From Lichina pygmaea (lineage: Eukaryota > Ascomycota > Lichinomycetes > Lichinales > Lichinaceae), in assembly GCA_963422465.1 (NCBI GenBank), contig OY730172.1:1612001-1676000 (forward strand): a stretch of DNA of 64,000 nt. The letters are read 5' to 3'. Below the pieces are notes generated by a model. That model was not told the origin of the DNA and did not search any database. It saw only the letters and a list, made by a program, of their open reading frames with translations. Position 1 is the first letter of the stretch. Every line of letters begins with the position of its first letter. A program made the position numbers and the translations under genes. Shown piece by piece: positions 22,368-31,781 of the stretch.

Positions 22368-24281
22368 ATGGTGGTCTGCAACTTCTGGCTGCAGAATCGG
22401 TGTCGATATGGAAGTCAGTTCCCCCTGCTCTGTTCGATCTTCTATGCCACCAGCTTTCATGGCCGATATCTGTTGCTGTATGCTTGGAGGGCTTCACTCT
22501 GACGCGAATTGTCTCCACCAGGCGCATGCAAGTTTGAGCATCCTCCAGGAGGCGCGAGTGGTGGCACTTCGAATGCCCCGCCGAACCCACAGAAATCACA
22601 GAATCCACCACAGAATCGATTCTCCGGCTTTCATGGGCGGCATGGCGGCGGTCACGCGCCAAGGAGGAATGGGGGAGCAGGTAAGCTGCTATTTGTTCTA
22701 ACACGTCCTCACATTGCTACCTGATAGATCCCGCGGTGACTTATTACCAGCCTCCTTCATCCAATTCACTTTTTATATCACGCAGAATCCCATCATCTTC
22801 GATTCTTCTCTTCTCGACTTTGCAAACTTCTTACCGCTTGATTTTGCTTTCCAATCTCAGACTTCTGAGCACCGCGCTGGGTGATAGATATCTTCCAGTC
22901 AAACTAATCAAAGTATCTCTGCAGGAGATCGAGAGGATATGGTTCATCCGTAATGCTCTCCATCATTATCCCAGATGCATACTTACGATTTCGATGATGA
23001 AAGGTTCCACATGTCGACCATCGCAATCCAACAGGACCTACTGGAGCAACCACCCCAGTGGATCTTGTCTGCATACGGACCGGGGATAAATGCTCCCAGT
23101 CAACTGTTCGGCGGAGCTCGAGAGATGAGCCCAGAGGAGATGCGCGTCGGTCACTATCTGGCCGTTGCGGCCGGCAGAGGGCCGGAAGCCGTACGTCATA
23201 CCCAGCTCAACGCCACAACATGTGTTCCTGTTTTCTGACTGCATGACAGGCGGCCCAAGCGAATAGTATGTATGACGATGCCCTTAACCAGATGCGTCGC
23301 GTGGGCTCCGACGCCCAAGGAGCCATCGACTATGTCCTCGACATGGCCAGCACGCATCCAAACCGTGTGGACGTCTGCGCTCAGCGGACGACAATGAGGG
23401 CGCCAGGCGCCCCAATCAGGCCGCCCTTCGAGGTCCAGCCGCCAAAGGCTTTCATGGGGTCAAATCCCCCCCCTGCTCAGGCTGCTCCCACATCGGCCCC
23501 GCCGGCCGCACCCGCTCAGAACACTGTCGCCAGAGGCACAAGGTTCCCGCCGGGCGTAGGCTTGACGACGCAGATCGCATTCGCGGGGCAACAAGCCCGC
23601 CAGGTAGCCCCTTATGGTCCCGCCGCACCGGCCGCTCAGCCTGCAGTAGCGCCGAGAAACCCGTTTGGAGCGCCCACCGCGCCTGCCCAAGCAAACCCAT
23701 TCGCGGCGGCGGCGGCAGCAAATCCTTTCACGTCGGCGACCAGACTGTCCGTACCGACCCAGCCTTCCGTCGCAGCACCGGCGAACCCATTCGTATCGGC
23801 CGCACAGACGGCACAGGCTCGGAATGCTGCACCGACACCGGCGAATCCTTTTGCGGCGACGGCACAGCCGGTCCAGCCTCCGAACGCCGCTCGTCCCACT
23901 TCTACGAATCCTCCCGCGGCGAGCGGTCGTGCTATCACCATGAACAATCCTTATCCGCCGGATTCCACCTTCAGACACCCGGACATCAACGAGTACAGCA
24001 CACGGGACGCCAATAACAGGCTGCTGACGTGGAAGGGCAAGCCAGTCACCTACGTCGACGGCAAACCGTGCTTCAAACACGACGGCAGCAGCGGCGCGTG
24101 GGTGAGGATCTGGAACCCCGACGGACCGCCTCCCTACAACAAGAACACCGAGATGCCGCTCGCCATGTACGACGAGAGGACCAAGGAAGCATATATTTAT
24201 CTCCGCGATCACGGTCGCTTCAAGGACGGCTGGATTCCCATGCTGCCTCCTCGTCGCGAGTGGAGTCGATGGGATTTCTGA
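22368..24281 (+). CDS. NUP42: Nup42-like CCCH-zinc-finger nucleoporin
   Basis: Resembles Nup42/NLP1, a cytoplasmic-face nucleoporin that helps Gle1 and Dbp5 release mRNPs. Exons 22368-22413 and 22522-22680 encode a single CCCH finger, C-x7-C-x5-C-x3-H (VCNFWLQNRC...ACKFEHP), at the very N-terminus, as in Nup42 proteins. The conserved region follows (QWILSAYGPGINAPSQLFGG, about 23035-23110) on an exon ending at 23190, then the last exon 23250-24281. That exon has a conserved helical block (GAIDYVLDMASTHPNRVD), a Pro/Ala-rich stretch with repeated NPF/NPFG units, and a compact C-terminal domain (FKDGWIPMLPPRREWSRW). The join between 22680 and about 22975 is unresolved: phase demands a tiny extra exon (for example 22925-22941 or 22728-22735). 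Confidence 0.75.
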
Positions 24282-24526
24282 TTCTTCTCTAGAAGAAGCT
24301 ACGCACTCGACAGATCTCTCTGATGCATCGGGGCCTCTCGATCGTTCGGTGGATCCCCCTCCTCTTTTGTTCCCCAGCTCCGTTCTTCATTGGGGCAGCC
24401 TCTTTTTCTATCATGTTTGTTTTTATGGGTGGAGGATTGTATTTTACTGCTACGCATCTCAAGCCCGGAGCTCACAAGAATTCTTCTCTGCTAGTCACTT
24501 TTTGCCCATGTTTCTGCTTTCGTCTA

Positions 24527-24636
24527 CCCGTGCCTTGGAGGTACTTCGTACCTCCCCTCCCCTCGCTAGCTCGGTCGGGACACCCTTACTCCGTAAGGGT
24601 GTCTGACAGTGCAACGGTGTGGACAGTGCAACGGTC
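24527..24636 (+). repeat. Left terminal inverted repeat of pogo-like element
   Basis: Reverse complement of 26906-27015 with about two mismatches; includes the doubled ACAGTGCAACGGT. Confidence 0.92.
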
Positions 24637-24699
24637 CCCACACAAAATTGAAGTAAATTGGCATCGGCCACCTTCAAATCACCATAACTTCTCAACAAC

Positions 24700-26649
24700 A
24701 TGCCCAAATCATACGCTGAAGTTGAGGATCGGATCCAGGAAGCTCTTGGATCAATTCTTCCTGACACGGAAGTTTCAATTCCAGAATTAGCTGCTAGATT
24801 CAACATTCCTGCACGACGCCTCGAAAATCACCTAAAGGGAACTCCGTCTTGAAATGCCCAGGTTCCAGCCAGCAGGAAGCTCTCTCCAGCTGAGGAAGTT
24901 GCTGTCTGTCGTTATATTGACAGACTTGATCAGCTAGGATTATGTGTTAGACCACCAATGCTACGTAACTGTGCCAATGTTATTCTAGCCCGGAACCACG
25001 ACAGTAATAGTCCCCCACCTACTGTCAGCTCTTGATGGTCTCAGAGATTCCTGGATCACCATCCTGAGTACTCTGTACGCAAACAGAAAGCAACAGACCC
25101 AAGACGAAAAGTTGCGAACAATGCTGAGTCAATAGAAGCATGGTTCAAGGATTTCCATGCCATGTACCTGGAAAAGGGGATCCAGTCTGGTGATTACTGG
25201 AACATGGACAAGTCTGGATTCCAGATAGGTCTGGGAAGGAACCAGAAGATCATCACCAAGGATATTTGTCGCCAGTCCTATATTGGAAGTGCCAGTAATC
25301 GTGAGCTAGTTACGGTTGTTGAGGCTATCAGTGGTGGAGAAAAAGTAATCCCCCCACAGGTGAGTAGATAATAAGTAATCCAAAAATACTCAATAGATAG
25401 TAATGAAATTATCTATATCTAGGTTATCTTATCAGGAAAAATCTATCAGGAGTGGTGGTACACTTGTACAAGCCTTGAAGACAACGCCCTTGTCTCTGTG
25501 TCAGAAAGTGGCTTCTCAAATGATCAGCTCAGCTATGAGTGGATCAAGCACTTTGAGGAACACAGTGCCAAGTCCCAGACTGGTACTTATCAGCTTCTGT
25601 TACTTGATGGCTACAGGTCCCACTGCATGTATGAGTTCCTGGACCACTGTGAGAAGAACAAGATTGTACTGTTCTGTCTCCCACCTCATGCCACCTATCT
25701 TCTCCAGCCTCTGGACATTGTTGTTTTCCAGCCCTATAAGCATTGGCATGCTGAGGCTGTTGATGCTGCTGCTTGTACAGGGTGTGTGGACTTCAACAAG
25801 CTGGAATTCCTTGAAGCTCTAGGATCAATTCGCCAGAAAGCATTGAAGCCATCGACTATTCTTTCTGTGTTCAGGGAGACTGGTCTTATCCCATACAGAC
25901 CTAAGAAGGTGGTTGATAGACTACGAGAAAAAGAGAAGGAAAGACAAAAAGATACAGAACTTCGACAGCTGGCCACCCCTTCTGTACAGCCACAGGCTAT
26001 CAAGCCAATGTTCACAACACCTCTCATGATTCAAACATTCAAACAGCAGCTTAGCAATTACATAGACCCAGAAACACCAGCGTACCCCGAGGACCTACGC
26101 AAAATTGCCAAAGTGACTATTACCTGGGCGACAGAGAACATCATTCTCAAAGATGAACTGAGGTATACAAAGGTAGCAGAAGTTGCTCAAAGCACGCGCC
26201 AGAAGCCAAGCTGGCGACAAGTTCAGAACGGGGGCTCCATTAGCTCTGGTGCAGCCCGGGCGGTGGCGGAAAAACAACAAATTAAGAAGGAAAAGTGCGT
26301 GGAACGTGCTTGAGTGCGTGACGCAAAGAAGGCTGAAAAAGCAGTAGTGGCAAAAGCAAAGGAGGAAGCAAAGGCAGTGAAAGATGTAGAGAAAGCAGCA
26401 GCAGCTAAAGTGAAAGAAGACGCAAAGATAGCAAAGGAGATGGCAAAGGAAGCAAAGAAAGCAATAATGGCAGGGCATGGTGGGGCAGTAGTGGGGCATG
26501 GTGGGACAACGTTTGTGGAGCTGGCGACAGAACAGCAAGCAACAGTGGAGCCAGTGATGGTGGTGCCAGCAATCTCCCCAGGCTCTCAACAACGCCACGA
26601 ATTCCCAGAGGAGGTGACACCTTGGGTACTGATAGAACATCTGATCTAG
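24700..26649 (+). pseudogene. Pogo-type transposase, inactivated
   Basis: DDE_1-type transposase with helix-turn-helix N-region (ELAARFNIPARRLENHLKG) followed by a CENP-B-like domain (RKLSPAEEVAVCRYIDRL). Catalytic acidic residues are visible: NMDKSGFQIG, LLLDGYRSH and LLQPLDIVVFQPYK. One intron with GT-AG ends, 25360-25422, joins GEKVIPPQ to VILSGKIY in phase. TGA codons interrupt the frame at 24850, 25033 and 26311. Each sits where arginine would fit (for example SS-stop-WSQRFLDHHP), as expected for CGA to TGA transitions. The frame continues past the last TGA into a Lys/Ala/Glu-rich helical tail to 26649. At least the two early stops would abolish a full-length product. Confidence 0.88.
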
Positions 26650-26905
26650 AGTCAGATAGGCTCATAAAATCTACAGTTTTATCGCTTTGTTGTAAAGTTA
26701 TTAACGTTGTAAACTTGATCTGTCAAGGATCTGTTATTGGGGTTGTAACTACGATAGTTTCTCAGCTTTGCTATAAAATTCACAAAAGCTCTAAAACTTC
26801 AGAGGTTGTACTTGAGAGGTAGGGGAATCTAATAAGCAAATCAGATTTCAATTTAGTCATTGCGTTGTGAAGTTATAGAACTGCGAAGCTGATTTTGTGG
26901 AATGT

Positions 26906-27015
26906 GACCGTTGCACTGTCCAAACCGTTGCACTGTCGGACACCCTTACTCCGTAAGGGTGTCCCGACCGAGCTAGCGAGGGGAGGGGAGGTACGAAGTA
27001 CCTCCAAGGCACGGG
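26906..27015 (-). repeat. Right terminal inverted repeat of pogo-like element
   Basis: Pairs with 24527-24636; the outer end is followed directly by the TA duplication. Confidence 0.92.
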
Positions 27016-27017
27016 TA

Positions 27018-27327
27018 GACTGCTCCCCTCTCTGTCGATTATTGAATGCTTCATGTTGGACGGTCCCTCATGAGTTTCGAGCACGTCGCAGTGAAATGAG
27101 CGTTGTAACATCCTGTACGTAAGCCATTAACGAGTTCATGACTGTTCTTCTGTTATCCCCTGATTCCTTTTCATCTTTCTATACTTGAACGGGCACTTTT
27201 CCCTTCTTACATTCTCAATCGTAGCGCGTAGCAGTCTAGCAGACATCATGTTGAGATTTCCATCTCGATGCTCGCTACCTACAACTAAAGCTCTATTACA
27301 TTAAGATCTTCCATCAACGCCACCACC
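27018..27327. other. Gap between pogo-like element and uS10 gene
   Basis: About 310 bp, presumably the 3' flank of the uS10 gene. No feature recognised. Confidence 0.5.
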
Positions 27328-27863
27328 TTAGGCAGCTATCGTGACCTCCACCTCCACTCCGGCCTCGATGTTGATGATGATCTGCTTGACCACTTCCGTC
27401 GGCGCATTCAGACTGCGCGACAATCGAGCATCAGCTCTGATGACACGCCCCACAGATAATACATCTACGAAATCCAAGGAACTTACTCGATCAATCGTTT
27501 GTGGATCCTCATCTCGTAGCGATCCCAAGTCTTACTTCCCTCACCGCAGGGCGTTTTCCGGGTAGTGATCTGGAGGGTCTTTGTGGGCATACGGACGGGG
27601 CCTTTGACACGCAAGTCCTTTGACTTTGCGCGCTCGATCAGTTCCTGGCAGACCTTTTCCAGCGACTGCACCTTTCGCGAGGTCAAGGTGATGCGAATCT
27701 TGTGGATTTTCTGTACTTTCAAGGGATGAGGTCAGTTTGTGACCTGAAGAAAAACAGGGAGGGACGCAATGGCCGACTCGGGGAGTAGAGGGGGAGTAGA
27801 AGAAAAATGTCATCGGCGTACGGGCCCCTCGCCGTGGTCCTTCTCCGGCTTTTGGTACGACAT
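27328..27863 (-). CDS. RPS20: 40S ribosomal protein uS10 (S20)
   Basis: Cytosolic small-subunit protein near the mRNA entry side of the 40S beak. Three exons, 27822-27863, 27487-27710 and 27328-27412, give 116 aa, the normal fungal length. The N-end [14 protein letters not shown] joins in phase to [20 protein letters not shown], then [20 protein letters not shown] and [11 protein letters not shown], and ends in [13 protein letters not shown]. Introns of 111 and 74 bp interrupt it, one very near the 5' end, as is usual for fungal ribosomal protein genes. No anomaly. Confidence 0.96.
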
Positions 27864-28469
27864 CTCGACTTGGTCTCGGGAGTTGGGAGGCTTGATCAGC
27901 GAGACGCCAGTTTGTGTAGATAGATGTAGTTCGCCAATCACGACCTGAACTGCGTAAAGCGGTTCGGTAAGGTGATGAAAGGCTTGTTCGAGGTTTCGTT
28001 GCTGGAGCTGGAGCGTCGTGCGGTTTGTGATTTTAGCTGTTTTGATTGCTGTGGGATTCTCGGAAAATATTTGTGCCGGGAAAGAGGATGTTTTTCCGCG
28101 CTTCGCTTAGGGCTTGTAGGTGGGGCATCATCTGAACAGGCTGGTGCCTTACGTAAGCTAGTCCTACCACATGAACACCTCTTGCATCTAGCACTGTGCC
28201 CCACTAAATACCGAGCGTATATACTGTAATCCGTAGGAATGTACGTAACGTATGGAGGTCCGTTACTGTACATAGTCACTGTACGGAGTAGTAGACGACC
28301 CATGAATCATATGATAGTGTTACGTTCATCTTGCCATAAAGTGACTCGAGAAAAGGACGCTCAGGCCTACGGTACACGCCCGTACACCACGCTTACTACG
28401 TCGAGCTGGTCTAAGCAAACCGGGTAGAGACTCGCCCGCGGTCGATGGTATTTGCACCGAGAAATCAGT
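27864..28469. promoter_or_regulatory. Divergent promoter, uS10 / CUE-protein gene
   Basis: About 600 bp between outward start codons. TACGGAGTA occurs at 28282. No other specific site recognised. Confidence 0.45.
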
Positions 28470-30629
28470 ATGGCCAAGACAAGCCTCCCCCAAATTGCAG
28501 CCTTTCCACCTGCAACTATCCGAGTCAAGCTAGGTCAACGTGACTGGGAAAGCAGCCTGGACGCCTGGAATAACCTGACCGAGCTGCATCTTCGACGATC
28601 AGTCCGGGAATTCGCCCTCGCTTCCGCTAACGACGACTCACTGATCGAGTTCCTCCTTTCATACATATCTGAGAACCTCCCCTCAGATCGTCAGATTTCA
28701 GGCGAACTAGATCAGAAGTACAAGGCATTACGCAGGAACACCTTCCTGCTCTGTCACCGCTTTCTTTCCGAGGTCGACTCGATTCCTCAGCCTCTATTCC
28801 GCTGGAGATTTCTTGCACAGCTCAGTGCTGTCTACAGTGGTTGCAAGCCACTCCGAGACTTACTGGACTATCTTTGGGACAAACGGAGGAAGCAACTGGA
28901 ACTCGAACTACTGGATTTCAAGTCTCAGTTGCTTCAGGACCTTACTTCGAGCAGACGAGGCCTGCAACCCAGCCTGGACGGACTGCTGGGAAGCCTTGGG
29001 TGGTGGTTTGGTGCATCTCCTGAGAACGCAAGAGTATTCCTGGACGGATCGGAGATCGTTGACGGGCTTGCTTCTGTCTATGCCAATCTCTCTCCAGGCA
29101 GCCGAAGACGAGCGATCAAGGTTGCATATCTCGGACTTGTCTCGTTGAAGACAAGAAGAAGGCCGAACCGGTCACTGCTGCTAGACCACGTGTACAGTCT
29201 TAAATCCAGCGCAGACACCCAGCGGATCTCGACTGCCACCTCAGCAACGATGATGGACGATCTCATTTCTGATACGCCTTTACTTGATCAATTGGAAGAG
29301 ATGGCCGAGGAGTCAGACGCGGGGAGGGCGAGATCGTTACTCGCGTCCCTGGGCTCACTCGAAAGTGCATCCAAAAGATACGACAGAAAAGGCTCGCGAC
29401 AGAAGGGTGTCAAAGGCAGTAAGGCCTTGGGTAAACAGCCGGCGATGGAAGATTATGAGCAAAGCATCTATGATGACATGCACGTCCACCGCATGAGCAA
29501 GGTCTCGCAGATACAAGACCTCTTTCCGGACCTTGGATCGGGCTTCGTCGTAAAGCTGCTAGACGAGTACAACGACGATGCTGAGACGGTCACGGCTCAC
29601 TTGCTGGAGGATTCTCTTCCCGCACACTTGGGTGGAGCTGATCGGGCAGAGGAACTGTGGGTTCATACTGTCAATCACTCGTCGTTCGACTGTCTCCTGA
29701 CAAACTGTAGCGGTTCCACAAGTCGTAAGCTCGAAATCCGTCGCGAACTCTCTCCGCGCCCATCAGCAACATTCGTACCAGAGCGCCGCAACGTGTACAA
29801 CAACGATGAATTCGACAAGCTAGCGGTACATGAGTCCCGTCTGCACCGGGGCCTTAGGGGCGGTTCCGAAACAGCGGATCGTCTTCTGGATGACCGATCT
29901 AGCGCCCCTAACAAAGCAGCCATACTGTCTGCCCTGGCCGCTTTCGACCTCGATGATGATGAGCACGACGATACGTACGATATGGCGGACGTGGGCGGAA
30001 CTGTGGACGCTCAAGCATCCTCCACACAAGACGAAGGGAATGCGCCTCTAGGCGACCGTCACGAGGAGATACTTTTCAGCGCTTACAAGCAAAGCCCAGA
30101 CGTCTTTGCGAGGGATGCAATCACGAGACGAGGTCCCGCTCGAGCGGCGTTACGAGAGCAGACACGTATGACCAACGAGGCGATAGAAGGGTGGGGACTC
30201 ACGCTCAGCCGTGACACAAGAGCCCAGCGCAAGCTCGACGCGAGGTACTCCGGCTTGTCGGCGCTCCATCAGCCGGAACTAAAGCCCACGTCATGGAGAG
30301 CATCGCACGAAGCACACGACTCCCACTCAGAGGACGACGAAGCCACCGACACCGATCACGCAGCAGGGACAAGTCAGAGGAGTGGCCACCCGCGAGGCAT
30401 TGGTGGGTTTGGTCGAGGTCGAGGCCGCGGAAGGCGAGGTGACCACGGAGGAGGAGGGCCCGGCAGCCATACGTCGAACCAAGCATCCGAGGGCGCCGCA
30501 GGCGGCACTGGCACAAATGACAGTACACAGCAGCGGACACGGCAGCGCAAGGAAGCCAACAAAGGCAGCAGAGCGAACCACAGCCGGCGCGATCAACGGG
30601 CGAAGAAGATGGCAAGGGGGATGGGCTAG
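28470..30629 (+). CDS. CUE3: CUE-domain protein, Cue3/ASCC2-like
   Basis: Probable subunit of the ribosome-quality-control trigger complex (Cue3 in yeast, ASCC2 in animals), which binds ubiquitin on stalled ribosomes and helps split them; this role is transferred from the family. Intronless, 719 aa, starting at ATG 28470. The helical N-half (about 20-260) contains RRNTFLLCHRFL and FLDGSEIVDGLASVYANLSP, fitting the ASCC2 N-terminal region. A CUE ubiquitin-binding domain lies at about 341-385 (SKVSQIQDLFPDLGSGFVVK...LLDEYNDDAETVTAHLLE), with the expected FPD and terminal LL features. Later, FSAYKQSPDVFARDAITRR is a conserved short block. The tail is Gly/Arg rich (RGRGRGRRGDHGGGGPG) and ends in a basic helix, RDQRAKKMARG. 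Confidence 0.8.
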   Translation: MAKTSLPQIAAFPPATIRVKLGQRDWESSLDAWNNLTELHLRRSVREFALASANDDSLIEFLLSYISENLPSDRQISGELDQKYKALRRNTFLLCHRFLSEVDSIPQPLFRWRFLAQLSAVYSGCKPLRDLLDYLWDKRRKQLELELLDFKSQLLQDLTSSRRGLQPSLDGLLGSLGWWFGASPENARVFLDGSEIVDGLASVYANLSPGSRRRAIKVAYLGLVSLKTRRRPNRSLLLDHVYSLKSSADTQRISTATSATMMDDLISDTPLLDQLEEMAEESDAGRARSLLASLGSLESASKRYDRKGSRQKGVKGSKALGKQPAMEDYEQSIYDDMHVHRMSKVSQIQDLFPDLGSGFVVKLLDEYNDDAETVTAHLLEDSLPAHLGGADRAEELWVHTVNHSSFDCLLTNCSGSTSRKLEIRRELSPRPSATFVPERRNVYNNDEFDKLAVHESRLHRGLRGGSETADRLLDDRSSAPNKAAILSALAAFDLDDDEHDDTYDMADVGGTVDAQASSTQDEGNAPLGDRHEEILFSAYKQSPDVFARDAITRRGPARAALREQTRMTNEAIEGWGLTLSRDTRAQRKLDARYSGLSALHQPELKPTSWRASHEAHDSHSEDDEATDTDHAAGTSQRSGHPRGIGGFGRGRGRGRRGDHGGGGPGSHTSNQASEGAAGGTGTNDSTQQRTRQRKEANKGSRANHSRRDQRAKKMARGMG

Positions 30630-30894
30630 TCTATATGCGGGGCACGGGCGGAGGGGTGAGGAAGAAGAAGAAGGGGGGGGGGGGTTATTGTGTGGGTGAA
30701 GGCAGGCCTTACCCGGGACGAGCAACGCTTCAGTATTTCATCCCAGCAAGGTCTTCCGACTAGCCTACGTTGACTCTTTCTCGCTCAAACCAAAGCCTGT
30801 TTGTCCGTGTCGTTCAACATTCCCATGTTCAACGTGCCTTTATTCATTCTGCCCTTGTTCAACCGGCCTTTGTTCGACGTGCCCCACCTTCAAC

Positions 30895-31159
30895 CTTCTT
30901 GTATTGTATTGAACTCCTACGGAGTACAGCATTCTAAAACTAGCTAGCTAGATTATGCTGGCTTATCTGTACAGCCGGTAAGGAAACCTCTGGGTTAGGT
31001 GGCCGGCACCTAGCCTCAGGGCAAAAATCTCCCCTCGCAGCCTCTACAGGGGGGCCCCCCTGCCGAGATACTATACGTAGAACAAGAAAGGTGGATGAGA
31101 GCAGCCAGACTAGAGCTTGTCTAGAGCCCAGGAGGACTGGAGAAGGATGTCGAGCCGAA
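30895..31159 (-). mobile_element. 5'-truncated LINE (copy 2), 3' end only
   Basis: About 265 bp matching the 3' terminal part of the LINE copies at 9.7, 50.3 and 52.1 kb: CTAAAACTAGCTAGCTAG near 30935, then GGTAAGGAAACCTCTGGG and GAGCCCAGGAGGACTGG. CTTCAAC flanks it (30888-30894 and 31160-31166), a possible 7-bp target duplication. The 3' tail reads as TTGTA/ATTGT repeats. Too short to encode anything. Confidence 0.75.
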
Positions 31160-31781
31160 CTTCAACAACCTTATTCACATCTTTCTTTTTGACTTATTTT
31201 TGCCCGATAGTGAGGGTTGACAACGTACTTTTGCATTTGTAAGAACAGGGTTCTGCAGGGGAAATCCCCCCGCAACAAGAAAGACATAACAGTCAGCCTT
31301 CTTTCTCTTGCTTGTCCTCTTCCTGCTCTTCTTTCTCTTCTTCTTCTTGTTCTTCCCGCTCTTCTTCCTGGGGTTTTGTTTGGGTGGGTCCGGTGGACAG
31401 GAGAGAGAAGAGAGGGGAAAGGGGAGAGAAGGAGAAAAAGATAGAAGAAAGGGAGGGTGGCCCTTTGATGGAGAGATATCATCTCCATTCACAATTTCGC
31501 AAAGGCTTGTTTCGAAATCTCGAGTCCAGAATCGAGAATCGACCGTGCTCTATGTATGTGCGTCAAAAACTTTGCTGACTTCTTCGTGTCCGACGGTAAT
31601 CTACGATTGTGGGGTAGCTGTAGTGTAGTGTAGTTTTGGCTTCGTCTTGAGATCGTAACAACCCTCTCACCATACCTACCGTCTTCTCTTCTCTTTTCTC
31701 TTCTCCTCTCTTCTTCTCTCCACTCCACCGATCCCCTCCATCTCTGCGCTCCCCTCCACTCTCCCACAGGCGCATCTTAAT
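31160..31781. other. Intergenic, polypyrimidine-rich
   Basis: Contains alternating TCTT-rich and AGAA/GGGA-rich tracts (31290-31460, 31670-31740) that open many low-complexity frames. No gene supported. It is the 3' flank of the NIF3 gene. Confidence 0.5.

Larger units (their letters stand above)
24527..27015 (+). mobile_element. Pogo/Fot1-like (Tc1-mariner superfamily) DNA transposon
   Basis: A 2489-bp element flanked by the dinucleotide TA (24525-24526 and 27016-27017), the target duplication of this superfamily. Terminal inverted repeats of about 110 bp start CCCGTGCCTTGGAGG and differ at only about two positions. Both repeats contain a small palindrome (CTTACTCCGTAAG) and, subterminally, ACAGTGCAACGGT twice in direct order, a likely transposase-binding site. 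The near-identity of the repeats suggests recent insertion. The transposase frame is broken by three TGA codons (see its entry). The element sits between the Nup42 and uS10 genes without touching either. Confidence 0.93.

Noticed and set aside
22267-22701. 144-codon plus-strand frame overlapping the Nup42 start
   Set aside because: Runs through the CCCH exons in another frame; the CCCH frame is the conserved one.
23460-24212. 250-codon minus-strand frame over the Nup42 gene
   Set aside because: Arg/Gly-rich antisense reading of the Pro/Ala-rich coding exon.
31171-31628. Frames of about 105 codons after LINE copy 2
   Set aside because: Polypyrimidine tracts translate into Leu/Phe/Ser runs; no family.
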